A stretch of DNA of 13,150 nt from an uncultured Candidatus Melainabacteria bacterium (GTDB lineage Bacteria; Cyanobacteriota; Vampirovibrionia; Gastranaerophilales; Gastranaerophilaceae), in the NCBI GenBank assembly GCA_937898445.1, contig CALEJY010000305.1:1-13150 (forward strand), read 5' to 3'. The position numbers and the translations under genes are program-made. Positions 1 to 5,698 of this stretch are shown here, one piece after another (within the stretch, counting starts at the first letter, position 1; every line of letters starts with the position of its first letter). The notes beneath the pieces are model-generated. The model saw only the letters and a program-made list of their open reading frames with translations, ran no database searches and had not been told where the DNA came from.

Positions 1-3
1 GTC

Positions 4-26
4 ATTGCGAGCGATAGCGTGGCAAT
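4..26. repeat. Short dispersed-type palindrome
   Basis: ATTGC at 4-8 pairs with GCAAT at 22-26, with an inner CG/CG pair (12-13 with 18-19) around an ATAG loop. From memory, the unit GTCATTGCGAGC...GGCAATCCAG resembles a palindromic repeat scattered through intergenic regions of several bacterial lineages. Only one copy is in the window, so repetition cannot be shown here. Confidence 0.5.
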
Positions 27-236
27 CCAGTCTATTACCCAATTCATGACTTAACTCTCTCTCGTGGTTGTAATTCACTTAATTCAAACAACCACTCTCA
101 GCCATTACGGCACACAGTCTCACACGGTTCAACTTTGTTTCACCGGTTCGAACTTGGTGTCTCCATAGGAAAGAGGATATTTTATAGTAACAGACTATAC
201 CTCTATGCGTCTTTGCATCTAAGCATCTTTTAATTT

Positions 237-269
237 TAGCTGCTTCGCTTCTTAGCCGCCTAGCTGCTT
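237..269. repeat. Short direct repeat in the non-coding region 3' of trmFO
   Basis: TAGCTGCTT occurs at 237-245 and again at 261-269, separated by related CGCTTCTTAGCCGCC sequence, so the stretch reads like a degenerate GCTT/AGCC-rich microrepeat. It lies just downstream of the trmFO stop. No rho-independent terminator with a T-tract is visible. The rest of 31-286 shows nothing else I can support. Confidence 0.4.
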
Positions 270-286
270 TTGATACAGACTTTTCA

Positions 287-1591
287 CTAAAACACAATTG
301 TCGACAAATATTCAACAGATCTGTTAGAAATCAATTCTGCCTTTAACTTCTTATTTTTGCGCTCTTTTTTAGGCAATTCAACCGGTGTTACTATTCCCCA
401 ATTCGAATTTATCGGCTGAAATTTATCATGGTTTTCGTCACTAATATATTGGGTTAGCGCCCCTAACATAGTTTCTTTCGGCAAAACAAGCAATTCTTCA
501 TTCATCAACAATTTTGCCATATTAATTCCCGCCAACATGCCTGTAGCAATAGATTCTGTATAACCTTCCGTACCGGTCAATTGACCTGCGAAGAACAAAT
601 TCTTCCTTGTACGTGCTTGCAATGACGGGTTCAAAACTTTTGGAGAATTTATAAATGTGTTTCGGTGCATTACGCCATAGCGAACAATATTAACGTTTTC
701 CAATCCCGGAATTGATTGTAACAACTCTTTTTGCGCACCCCATTTTAGGTTTGTTTGGAAACCAACCAAATTGTATAGAGTTTTTGCGGAATTGTCTTGT
801 CTTAGTTGGACTATGGCATAATTTTTTTCACCCGTTCTTTTGTCTATCAAGCCAACCGGTTTCATAGGTCCAAATCTTAATGTATCAACACCACGAGATG
901 CCAAAACTTCAATCGGCAAGCAGCTTTCAAAGAATTTTGCATTCTTTTCAAACTCTTTCAACTCGATTTTTGGAGCGTTAATCAAAATATCATAAAACTT
1001 TTCATACTCCTCTTTATTCATTGGACAATTTATATAAGAGGCTTCACCCTTGTCATAACGGCTTGCATAAAAAGCTTTATCAAAATTTATACTGTCTTTT
1101 TCAACAATCGGAGCAATCGCATCGAAAAAATGTAAATGTTCACTTTGCGTAAAATCTTTTATAGAATTTGCCAAACTTTCAGAAGTCAAAGGTCCGGATG
1201 CCATAATCGTGTATCCGTCAGGAATTTCCGTAACTTCTTGCTTTATGACCGTAATATTTTCGTCGTTTTCAATCCTATCGGTTACAGTTTGAGAAAATAA
1301 TTCTCTATCAATCGCAAGCGCATTTCCGGCAGGAACAGAGCATTCTCGTGCAATTTTTATCAATTCGCCACCGAGAATTTCCATCTCTTTTTTCAATAAA
1401 CCTGATGCGTTTGAACAATCCGATGCCCCCAAACTGTTTGAACAAACAAATTCTGCGAATTTATCAGTTTTATGCGCACCTGTTGATTTTTCAGGTCGCA
1501 TTTCATACAAATTAACTTTTATACCTCTTTTCGAAAGCTGTAAAGCAGCCTCAGAACCGGCAAGTCCGGCACCTATAACATTTACTACCAT
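287..1591 (-). CDS. trmFO: TrmFO, FAD/folate-dependent tRNA U54 C5-methyltransferase
   Basis: TrmFO makes 5-methyluridine at position 54 in the T-loop of tRNA, using methylenetetrahydrofolate as carbon donor and reduced FAD; it acts in the cytoplasm. At 434 residues it has the usual family length. Visible features are the N-terminal dinucleotide-binding GAGLAGSEAA (residues 7-16), FVCSNS with Cys50 and ESCLPIE with Cys224, which match the two functional cysteines known in Bacillus TrmFO, then SRGVDTLRFGPMKPVGL and a C-terminal FAD-binding FFAGQLTGTEGYTES. The start is the ATG directly before VVNVIGAGL. No Shine-Dalgarno sequence precedes it, and a candidate promoter sits so close that the mRNA may be nearly leaderless. 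It is divergent from the 656-residue gene and appears to be a single-gene unit. The family call is very secure. Confidence 0.97.
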   Translation of the reverse strand: MVVNVIGAGLAGSEAALQLSKRGIKVNLYEMRPEKSTGAHKTDKFAEFVCSNSLGASDCSNASGLLKKEMEILGGELIKIARECSVPAGNALAIDRELFSQTVTDRIENDENITVIKQEVTEIPDGYTIMASGPLTSESLANSIKDFTQSEHLHFFDAIAPIVEKDSINFDKAFYASRYDKGEASYINCPMNKEEYEKFYDILINAPKIELKEFEKNAKFFESCLPIEVLASRGVDTLRFGPMKPVGLIDKRTGEKNYAIVQLRQDNSAKTLYNLVGFQTNLKWGAQKELLQSIPGLENVNIVRYGVMHRNTFINSPKVLNPSLQARTRKNLFFAGQLTGTEGYTESIATGMLAGINMAKLLMNEELLVLPKETMLGALTQYISDENHDKFQPINSNWGIVTPVELPKKERKNKKLKAELISNRSVEYLSTIVF

Positions 1592-1597
1592 AAAATT

Positions 1598-1626
1598 AGC
1601 TTATCGTAGATAAAAAGAGATGTCAA
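1598..1626 (-). promoter_or_regulatory. Candidate trmFO promoter
   Basis: On the minus strand a perfect TTGACA (1621-1626) precedes either GATAAG (1600-1605, 15-base spacer) or TAAGCT (1598-1603, 17-base spacer). Both -10 matches are weak. Either one would start transcription within a few bases of the ATG at 1589-1591, which fits the lack of a ribosome binding site. Confidence 0.5.
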
Positions 1627-1713
1627 TTTTCTGAGTTTATCACCTGTTTTTTATTTAAAATACAACATTTTAAACAATTTTGTAACGTTTTTGTTATGTT
1701 TGTAGTAAATAAC

Positions 1714-1742
1714 TTGCAAAAAAATCGAATATTAAGTATAAT
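1714..1742 (+). promoter_or_regulatory. Sigma70-type promoter of the 656-residue gene
   Basis: TTGCAA (1714-1719) and a perfect TATAAT (1737-1742) are separated by exactly 17 bases. Transcription would begin near 1749 and give a leader of about 114 bases. This is the best promoter match I found in the window. Confidence 0.7.
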
Positions 1743-1813
1743 AATTACACTTAATACATTTATAACCTTAATTTTTCTTAAAATTTATACAGAAAAAAGC
1801 AATAAGTGTAATT
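1743..1813 (+). repeat. 11-bp perfect inverted repeat in the leader of the 656-residue gene
   Basis: AATTACACTTA at 1743-1753 is the exact reverse complement of TAAGTGTAATT at 1803-1813, with 49 bases between. The left arm abuts the -10 box and covers the likely transcription start; the right arm lies 49 bases before the ATG. It could be a split operator or a leader stem, but only if the RNA starts early enough to include the left arm. Confidence 0.45.
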
Positions 1814-1862
1814 TACAAGTTTTATAAATATATGTGTAGTCATGAAAATTTAAAGTAGGGAC

Positions 1863-3833
1863 ATGTCGATAAAAGCAATCAATTTAGCAATCGGTGCGCA
1901 AAGACACCAAAAATTTAATGAGCAAAAACAAAACAACCAAACATCTTTTACAGGGAGCTTCAACCCTGTCGTTACAGTCATGGATGCAATTGACAAAGGT
2001 GGTTTTGCTGCATCATTTATTGCGCAAGACGGTATTGGTATGGTTGCACCAAGAATTTATGAAGGCTTGAACCGTAACAGACAAAAAGACGAAAACGGCA
2101 AAAAGACTGGACCTTTGAACTGGGAATTTGCAAGACGTGAAGGTATTCGTGAAATTTTGAGCGGACCTAGTGCGTTCTTAATTCCATTGGCAATTCTTAC
2201 AACATTGAAAAAGACATCTGGAACTGCAAACAATGTTCACGTAGATCATATCAATGTTTTGGGTGAAAACTTCTCGTCTTACGCATCAAAAAATCCTTCT
2301 CAATTAAAAAATACAGCAGAGTTCAAAAAGGGTTATTACTCTCAAGTATTTGAAAATGTTTTAAACAACTCAACAGACAAACAGTTTGATGTGAAAGCAA
2401 AAGCTCAATACTTTGCAGACAAATTGGTTGATGTTGAAGCAAAACGTGCAAGCAAGCAAGGCAAAGCAGCCAATGCTCTTCAAAGTGAATTAATCGAAGA
2501 ATATATGAAACTTCGTAAACAATACGCTGCTCCATCAAGCGACGAAATGGGTGTATTGCTTAAACCGGAAGGCAAAGACAAACTTGTTGGCTCTAATATC
2601 AAACGTTTAATCCAAAGTTTAGGCGATTATACCGGAGATGTTCTTGACAAAACAAATAAGTTCCTCAACAAGCAATCTGGTCATACTGTTGAGGAATTGG
2701 CTTCAGACGGTTCATTAACAAAATTTGTGGACAACTTCAACCTTCACAGAAAAGGAACTCGAGTTCTTTCTAACTTCGGAATGTGGGGCGCAGTAGTTGC
2801 ATTCTACACACTTATTCCGAAATTATACAATATGGGGCTTAAACACGATCCCGGTTTGAAAGGTTTGGAAGAAGACAATTCAGAAAATTCTAAACAGACA
2901 AAAGAAAACAAACAAGATAAAAACGTAGCTTTTACAGGCGGTTTGACATCGAGCATTGGAAAACAAGCGACTAAAGACGGCGTTTTAGGCAAAGTATTCA
3001 GCAAGTTTGAATTTAATGGAGCATCAATGTCTGTTCCTGGAATGCTAACTTTGTTGTTTGGGTTCTGTTTGCCACCAAGATATGCAAACGCAAAGAGCGA
3101 CAAGGAACGTAAAGAAATCTTAGTTCGTGATATTTCAAGTTTCTCTGCTATCTTGTTTGCTGCAAAAGCTATGGCTAGAGGTTTCTCTGACGCATTTGCA
3201 AGAGTTTCAGGACTTGCTCTTAACGTAAAACCGGAAGATCACAACAAGAGTATCTTACACAAGGTTAAAAACTACTTTACTGCCGGTGCCGGTATTGATG
3301 TGTTGACAAGCGAACAAATAGTTTCAAAATATAGTAATATTGAAGATTACAAAAACGGTATCAACGGGTTCTTCAACTTCTTAGAAGAAAACGGTGGAGA
3401 TGTAAAAAAAGTTCTTAACATTGATAAAGGCGTAAAAGAACAAGCCGAAACAATTATCAAAGATTTCAACGGTAAATCGTTGAAGGATGCAACATTAGAA
3501 GAAATTCACTCTGCGTTTGAAAAAGCTAAGGGTTCAGAAGCTCTTGAAAACATTTACACAGTATTCAAATCAAAAGATAACAAATTTATTAATAGAGCAA
3601 AAACATTCAACAGTGCATTCGGATTTGCATCAACACTAGTTCTAGTTCCGGCATTTATGATGTGGCTTGCTAGATATTGCGAAAACATGACTAAAAAAGC
3701 TATCGCAAAAGAAAAAGAACAAAAATCATTAGCTAGTGCAAATGAACCGGCACCTGTTGCTCAAAACGCAAAACCTCAAGCGGTTTCATCTACAGCTAAA
3801 CAACCAACAATGGCAGGATTTTTGAATAAATAG
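1863..3833 (+). CDS. Large membrane-associated protein of unknown function
   Basis: I do not know a function; it resembles conserved hypothetical proteins of Gastranaerophilales. The 656 residues show hydrophobic segments at about 102-115, 303-323, 388-405, 425-437 and 585-604, no classical signal peptide, a charged Asn/Lys/Gln-rich linker at 334-354 and a low-complexity Ala/Pro/Gln tail (about 620-650). A short FTG motif occurs near the N-terminus (residues 29-31) and again at 357-359 after the linker. The order FTG, Pro-Arg, Arg-rich stretch, hydrophobic helix, Ser-x-Phe-Gly plus hydrophobic helix seems to occur twice, suggesting an internal duplication. AGTAGGG four to five bases before ATG 1863 supports the start. 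It has its own strong promoter and no obvious terminator. Function and topology remain open. Confidence 0.85.
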   Translation: MSIKAINLAIGAQRHQKFNEQKQNNQTSFTGSFNPVVTVMDAIDKGGFAASFIAQDGIGMVAPRIYEGLNRNRQKDENGKKTGPLNWEFARREGIREILSGPSAFLIPLAILTTLKKTSGTANNVHVDHINVLGENFSSYASKNPSQLKNTAEFKKGYYSQVFENVLNNSTDKQFDVKAKAQYFADKLVDVEAKRASKQGKAANALQSELIEEYMKLRKQYAAPSSDEMGVLLKPEGKDKLVGSNIKRLIQSLGDYTGDVLDKTNKFLNKQSGHTVEELASDGSLTKFVDNFNLHRKGTRVLSNFGMWGAVVAFYTLIPKLYNMGLKHDPGLKGLEEDNSENSKQTKENKQDKNVAFTGGLTSSIGKQATKDGVLGKVFSKFEFNGASMSVPGMLTLLFGFCLPPRYANAKSDKERKEILVRDISSFSAILFAAKAMARGFSDAFARVSGLALNVKPEDHNKSILHKVKNYFTAGAGIDVLTSEQIVSKYSNIEDYKNGINGFFNFLEENGGDVKKVLNIDKGVKEQAETIIKDFNGKSLKDATLEEIHSAFEKAKGSEALENIYTVFKSKDNKFINRAKTFNSAFGFASTLVLVPAFMMWLARYCENMTKKAIAKEKEQKSLASANEPAPVAQNAKPQAVSSTAKQPTMAGFLNK

Positions 3834-3930
3834 TATTTTGAAAAAATATTTTCTTATGCCAGTAAGGATAAGGCTTTCGTCTACATAGTATGCAAGCGAT
3901 AAAACATTCATTCCTTTTTTTACTATTTTA

Positions 3931-3939
3931 TGCTATTTT
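3931..3939 (+). promoter_or_regulatory. Extended -10 element before the DtxR-family gene
   Basis: TGCTATTTT has the TGn extension and a -10-like hexamer at 3934-3939, with no good -35 (TTCCTT at 3911-3916). The expected start site, about seven bases on, falls at the ATG (3946). No Shine-Dalgarno sequence is present in the 30 bases upstream, so a leaderless mRNA is plausible. The rest of 3834-3945 shows no clear terminator. Confidence 0.45.
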
Positions 3940-3945
3940 AAACTT

Positions 3946-4464
3946 ATGAAAAACGAATTGACTGAAAGTTTGGAAAAATATTTACTTGCGATTTATGAGA
4001 TTGTAAAAGTTAATCAGGCTGCTAGGGTTAAGGATGTGTCAAATTACTTGAAAATTGGCGGCCCTGCAACTTCTGATGCCGTGAAAACTCTTGCAGAAAG
4101 AGGCTTTATCAACTATGTGCCTTATGGAATTATAACTATTACATCAAAAGGTACGAAAAAGGCGGAAGAAAAGATTAATCGCCACAAAACAATTTCAAAT
4201 TTTCTTGAAAAAGTTCTTCTCGTTGAACATGAAAAAGTTGATGAAAGCGCAAAAAGCATCGAATATTCTATGCCAAAAGATGTTTTGGAAAAATTTGTAA
4301 ATTTTCTAACTTTTATGGAAAACTGTTCTTGTAAAGAGCCAAAATGGGTTCAAAGTTACAAGTATTTTTCTGAAAGTGGAAAAATGCGTGACAAGTGCGA
4401 AGTTTGTATCGCAAACAAAGACAAATTCGACAATTCTTCTTGTTGTGGCGGTTGTTGTAAGTAA
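3946..4464 (+). CDS. DtxR/MntR-family metal-responsive transcription regulator with cysteine-rich tail
   Basis: Members of this family bind DNA as dimers when loaded with Fe(II) or Mn(II) and repress metal uptake genes. The 172 residues start with TESLEKYLLAIYEI, the classic N-terminal helix, followed by a winged helix-turn-helix (about 26-70, ending ITITSKG) and the dimerisation/metal domain with NRHKTISNFL and SIEYSMP. By hand alignment to Bacillus MntR, His80 and Glu106 are kept, but the ligands Asp8, Glu11, Glu99 and His103 correspond to Lys, Leu, Lys and Tyr here. All eight cysteines lie in the last 46 residues: C127, C129, C151, C154, C166, C167, C170 and C171. I recall a C...W...CxxC pattern in some anaerobe DtxR proteins; the CCGGCCK end is more extreme. 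No metal transporter lies beside it. Family secure, metal unknown. Confidence 0.9.
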   Translation: MKNELTESLEKYLLAIYEIVKVNQAARVKDVSNYLKIGGPATSDAVKTLAERGFINYVPYGIITITSKGTKKAEEKINRHKTISNFLEKVLLVEHEKVDESAKSIEYSMPKDVLEKFVNFLTFMENCSCKEPKWVQSYKYFSESGKMRDKCEVCIANKDKFDNSSCCGGCCK

Positions 4465-4598
4465 GGTTTTGTTGGTAGTGTAATTAGGAAAATATTGCTG
4501 TAATTTGACGGAGAAAATGTTTTTAAGTTTTACATACCTGCGTTTAAGTTTTGAAAATTTCATTACCCACATATTACACACCGAAATCAGACACTAAA

Positions 4599-4622
4599 AA
4601 AGAGACTATTAAAAGTCTCTTT
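4599..4622 (-). terminator. Rho-independent terminator hairpin, best read on the minus strand
   Basis: AAAGAGACT (4599-4607) pairs perfectly with AGTCTCTTT (4614-4622) around a 6-base loop. On the minus strand the stem runs into a T-tract (complement of A 4596-4601), ending transcripts from the right. On the plus strand it lies 135 bases past the DtxR-family gene, with only TTT at the end, and may act weakly there too. Confidence 0.75.
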
Positions 4623-4759
4623 AAATGGCGGGCTTAACGCTCTCAGGTTCGAACTTTTTAGAAATTATTATGAACATATAAACGAGTCCTCCATTACTAA
4701 CAAAATATGTTATCTCATATATTCACTTAATAAAATAGCTTGAAGATTGATTTTTATAA
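4623..4759. other. Gene-free left boundary of the island
   Basis: This lies between the 4599-4622 hairpin and the orphan ORF. The first 35 bases are more GC-rich and contain GGTTCGAAC (4647-4655), which looks like a tRNA T-loop but forms no T-stem or acceptor stem. It may be an old attachment site; I could not find the second copy, which would lie beyond the right edge. The remainder is AT-rich and featureless. Confidence 0.3.
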
Positions 4760-5065
4760 TCATACTTTGCTTGTTGGATTCAATGGTGGAATCATACATC
4801 CTTTAATTATTAATGTTTGTACTAAAACTGGAACACCACCACGACCTGTTTCTATTAAATAAACACTCTTATTTTTAATTGCTCTTGTACTCTGTTTTAT
4901 ACCTTCTACAGAAATTGGAAAATTATTATCTGTAAGAAATTGACTAATTCTTTTATTTGTTACAGCTTTATCATCATTATCCATAAGATATTTACAAGCA
5001 CGTAAGATGTTTATTTCAGTATTACTTAGTCCTTTATTAAAATAGCTTTGTAATTTGTTTAGCAA
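4760..5065 (-). CDS. Orphan small ORF of unknown function, possibly N-terminally truncated
   Basis: About 101 residues if started at TTG (5063-5065). The open frame reaches back only two more codons to a TAA at 5072-5074, and no ATG, GTG or Shine-Dalgarno sequence supports a real start, so it may be the C-terminal part of a longer, broken gene. The middle (ILRACKYLMDND...TNKRISQFLTDN...VEGIKQSTRAIKNKS) alternates helices and turns and ends in a possible beta-wing, so a winged-helix DNA-binding fold is conceivable; I cannot name a family. It is followed by 137 bases and then the minus-strand terminator. Its 5' end is 10 bases from the recombinase stub on the opposite strand, which points to a rearrangement junction. 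Confidence 0.5.
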   Translation of the reverse strand: MLNKLQSYFNKGLSNTEINILRACKYLMDNDDKAVTNKRISQFLTDNNFPISVEGIKQSTRAIKNKSVYLIETGRGGVPVLVQTLIIKGCMIPPLNPTSKV

Positions 5066-5075
5066 TTCATCTTAA

Positions 5076-5336
5076 TTGTTAATAGAACTATTTGAACTGT
5101 TTGGGTATGTTGCTGAGCGAGAGAGAGATAATATCAAAACTCGACAAGCTGAAGGAATCGCAAGTGCAAAATCAAGAGATATAAAGTTCGGTAGACCTCT
5201 AGGTGAGATTCCAAAAGATTTTATCCGCTGTTATGAATTATATAAGCAAGGATTAATAAAAATTAAAGATGTAATGAGCATGTGCAACATTGCAAAAAGC
5301 ACGTTTTATAAATATGCAAAGTCTATAAAAGGTTAA
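5076..5336 (+). pseudogene. C-terminal remnant of a serine recombinase (resolvase/invertase family)
   Basis: The 86 residues LIELFELFGYVAERERDN...IKTRQAEGIASAKSR...KFGRPLGEIP match the end of the resolvase catalytic domain, the long E helix and the start of the DNA-binding tail. A C-terminal helix-turn-helix follows (about residues 58-82, with CNIAKSTFYKYAK). The catalytic N-terminal two thirds, including the active serine and arginines, is missing: a TAA stop (5073-5075) lies directly before the TTG, and the upstream bases belong to an ORF on the other strand. A full-length protein would be about 190-210 residues. It should therefore have no recombinase activity, although the HTH could still bind DNA. 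It marks past mobility at the left edge of the defence island. Confidence 0.8.
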
Positions 5337-5360
5337 GAGCTTTTCATGTACCTTTTTCTT

Positions 5361-5392
5361 GTAAAATCACAACGAAATTTCATTGATTTTAT
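5361..5392. repeat. AT-rich inverted repeat 3' of the recombinase remnant
   Basis: TAAAATCA (5362-5369) and TGATTTTA (5384-5391) are perfect complements, with a flanking G-T wobble. The loop contains the palindrome GAAATTTC (5374-5381). It lies 25 bases after the recombinase stop and may be a weak 3' hairpin or part of an old recombination site. Confidence 0.35.
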
Positions 5393-5404
5393 GTAATACA
5401 AAAA

Positions 5405-5434
5405 AGTCTACAAAAAGTGTACTTTTTATAGACT
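5405..5434 (-). terminator. Hairpin with T-tract on the minus strand
   Basis: AGTCTA (5405-5410) pairs with TAGACT (5429-5434). After one mismatch, AAAAA (5412-5416) pairs with TTTTT (5423-5427). On the minus strand it is followed by a run of T (complement of A 5400-5405), as in an intrinsic terminator, so it could stop read-through from the operon ending at 5699. Confidence 0.55.
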
Positions 5435-5473
5435 ACAATTAAATACAATATGTGTGTTGCTCCAAAACACAGA

Positions 5474-5506
5474 TGGCTTCTCTGATTACAAACATCAGAG
5501 AGGCTA
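5474..5506. repeat. 13-bp stem-loop in the structured intergenic region
   Basis: TGGCTTCTCTGAT (5474-5486) pairs with ATCAGAGAGGCTA (5494-5506), with two G-T pairs, around a 7-base loop. A smaller stem (TGTGTT 5453-5458 with AACACA 5466-5471) lies directly beside it. Neither has a T-tract, so an RNA structure or protein site fits better than a terminator. Confidence 0.5.
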
Positions 5507-5560
5507 CTCTATTAAATAATAACTCACTGATTAGAAATTAAATAGAATATTCAATATAGA

Positions 5561-5606
5561 TTAGGACCTACATGTGTCTTAAGAAAATGCTATTAGTAGC
5601 TCCTAA
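5561..5606. repeat. 11-bp inverted repeat with one mismatch
   Basis: TTAGGACCTAC (5561-5571) faces GTAGCTCCTAA (5596-5606); ten of eleven positions pair, across a 24-base loop. It lies between the 13-bp stem-loop and the 43-base palindrome, in a gap with no gene on either strand. Confidence 0.45.
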
Positions 5607-5638
5607 CTATTTATATAACCACATCTTACAACATACTT

Positions 5639-5681
5639 ATTAAAAACAGGTATAAATATGCATATTTAAACTGTTTTTAAT
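5639..5681 (-). terminator. 43-base near-perfect palindrome just 3' of the RloC-like gene
   Basis: ATTAAAAACAG (5639-5649) and CTGTTTTTAAT (5671-5681) are exact complements. Inside them TAAATATGCATATTTA (5653-5668) is itself a perfect 16-base palindrome, so only the short GTA/AA bulge is unpaired. It begins 17 bases beyond the stop of the last operon gene. The outer stem carries TTTTT on both strands, so a bidirectional terminator is the simplest reading, but the symmetry would also suit a dimeric protein or a recombination site. Confidence 0.5.
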
Positions 5682-5698
5682 CTCGTTATATATAGTAT

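Noticed and set aside
79..315. 78-residue minus-strand ORF beyond the 3' end of trmFO
   Set aside because: It overlaps the end of trmFO, covers the GCTT/AGCC microrepeat, has no ribosome binding site and a biased Arg/Lys/Ala composition typical of translated non-coding repeats.
2323..3103. Minus-strand ORFs opposite the membrane-protein gene, and similar ORFs opposite the operon genes
   Set aside because: They lie wholly inside clear coding regions in another frame, have no recognisable motifs and no ribosome binding sites, and are treated as shadows.
4623..4660. tRNA-like 3' end (GGTTCGAAC near GGCGGGC)
   Set aside because: On either strand only two of five T-stem pairs form, and the CCA does not fall at the right distance. 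At most a decayed attachment site.
5337..5698. CRISPR array
   Set aside because: The repeats here are inverted and all different in sequence; there is no regular direct repeat-spacer pattern anywhere in the window.
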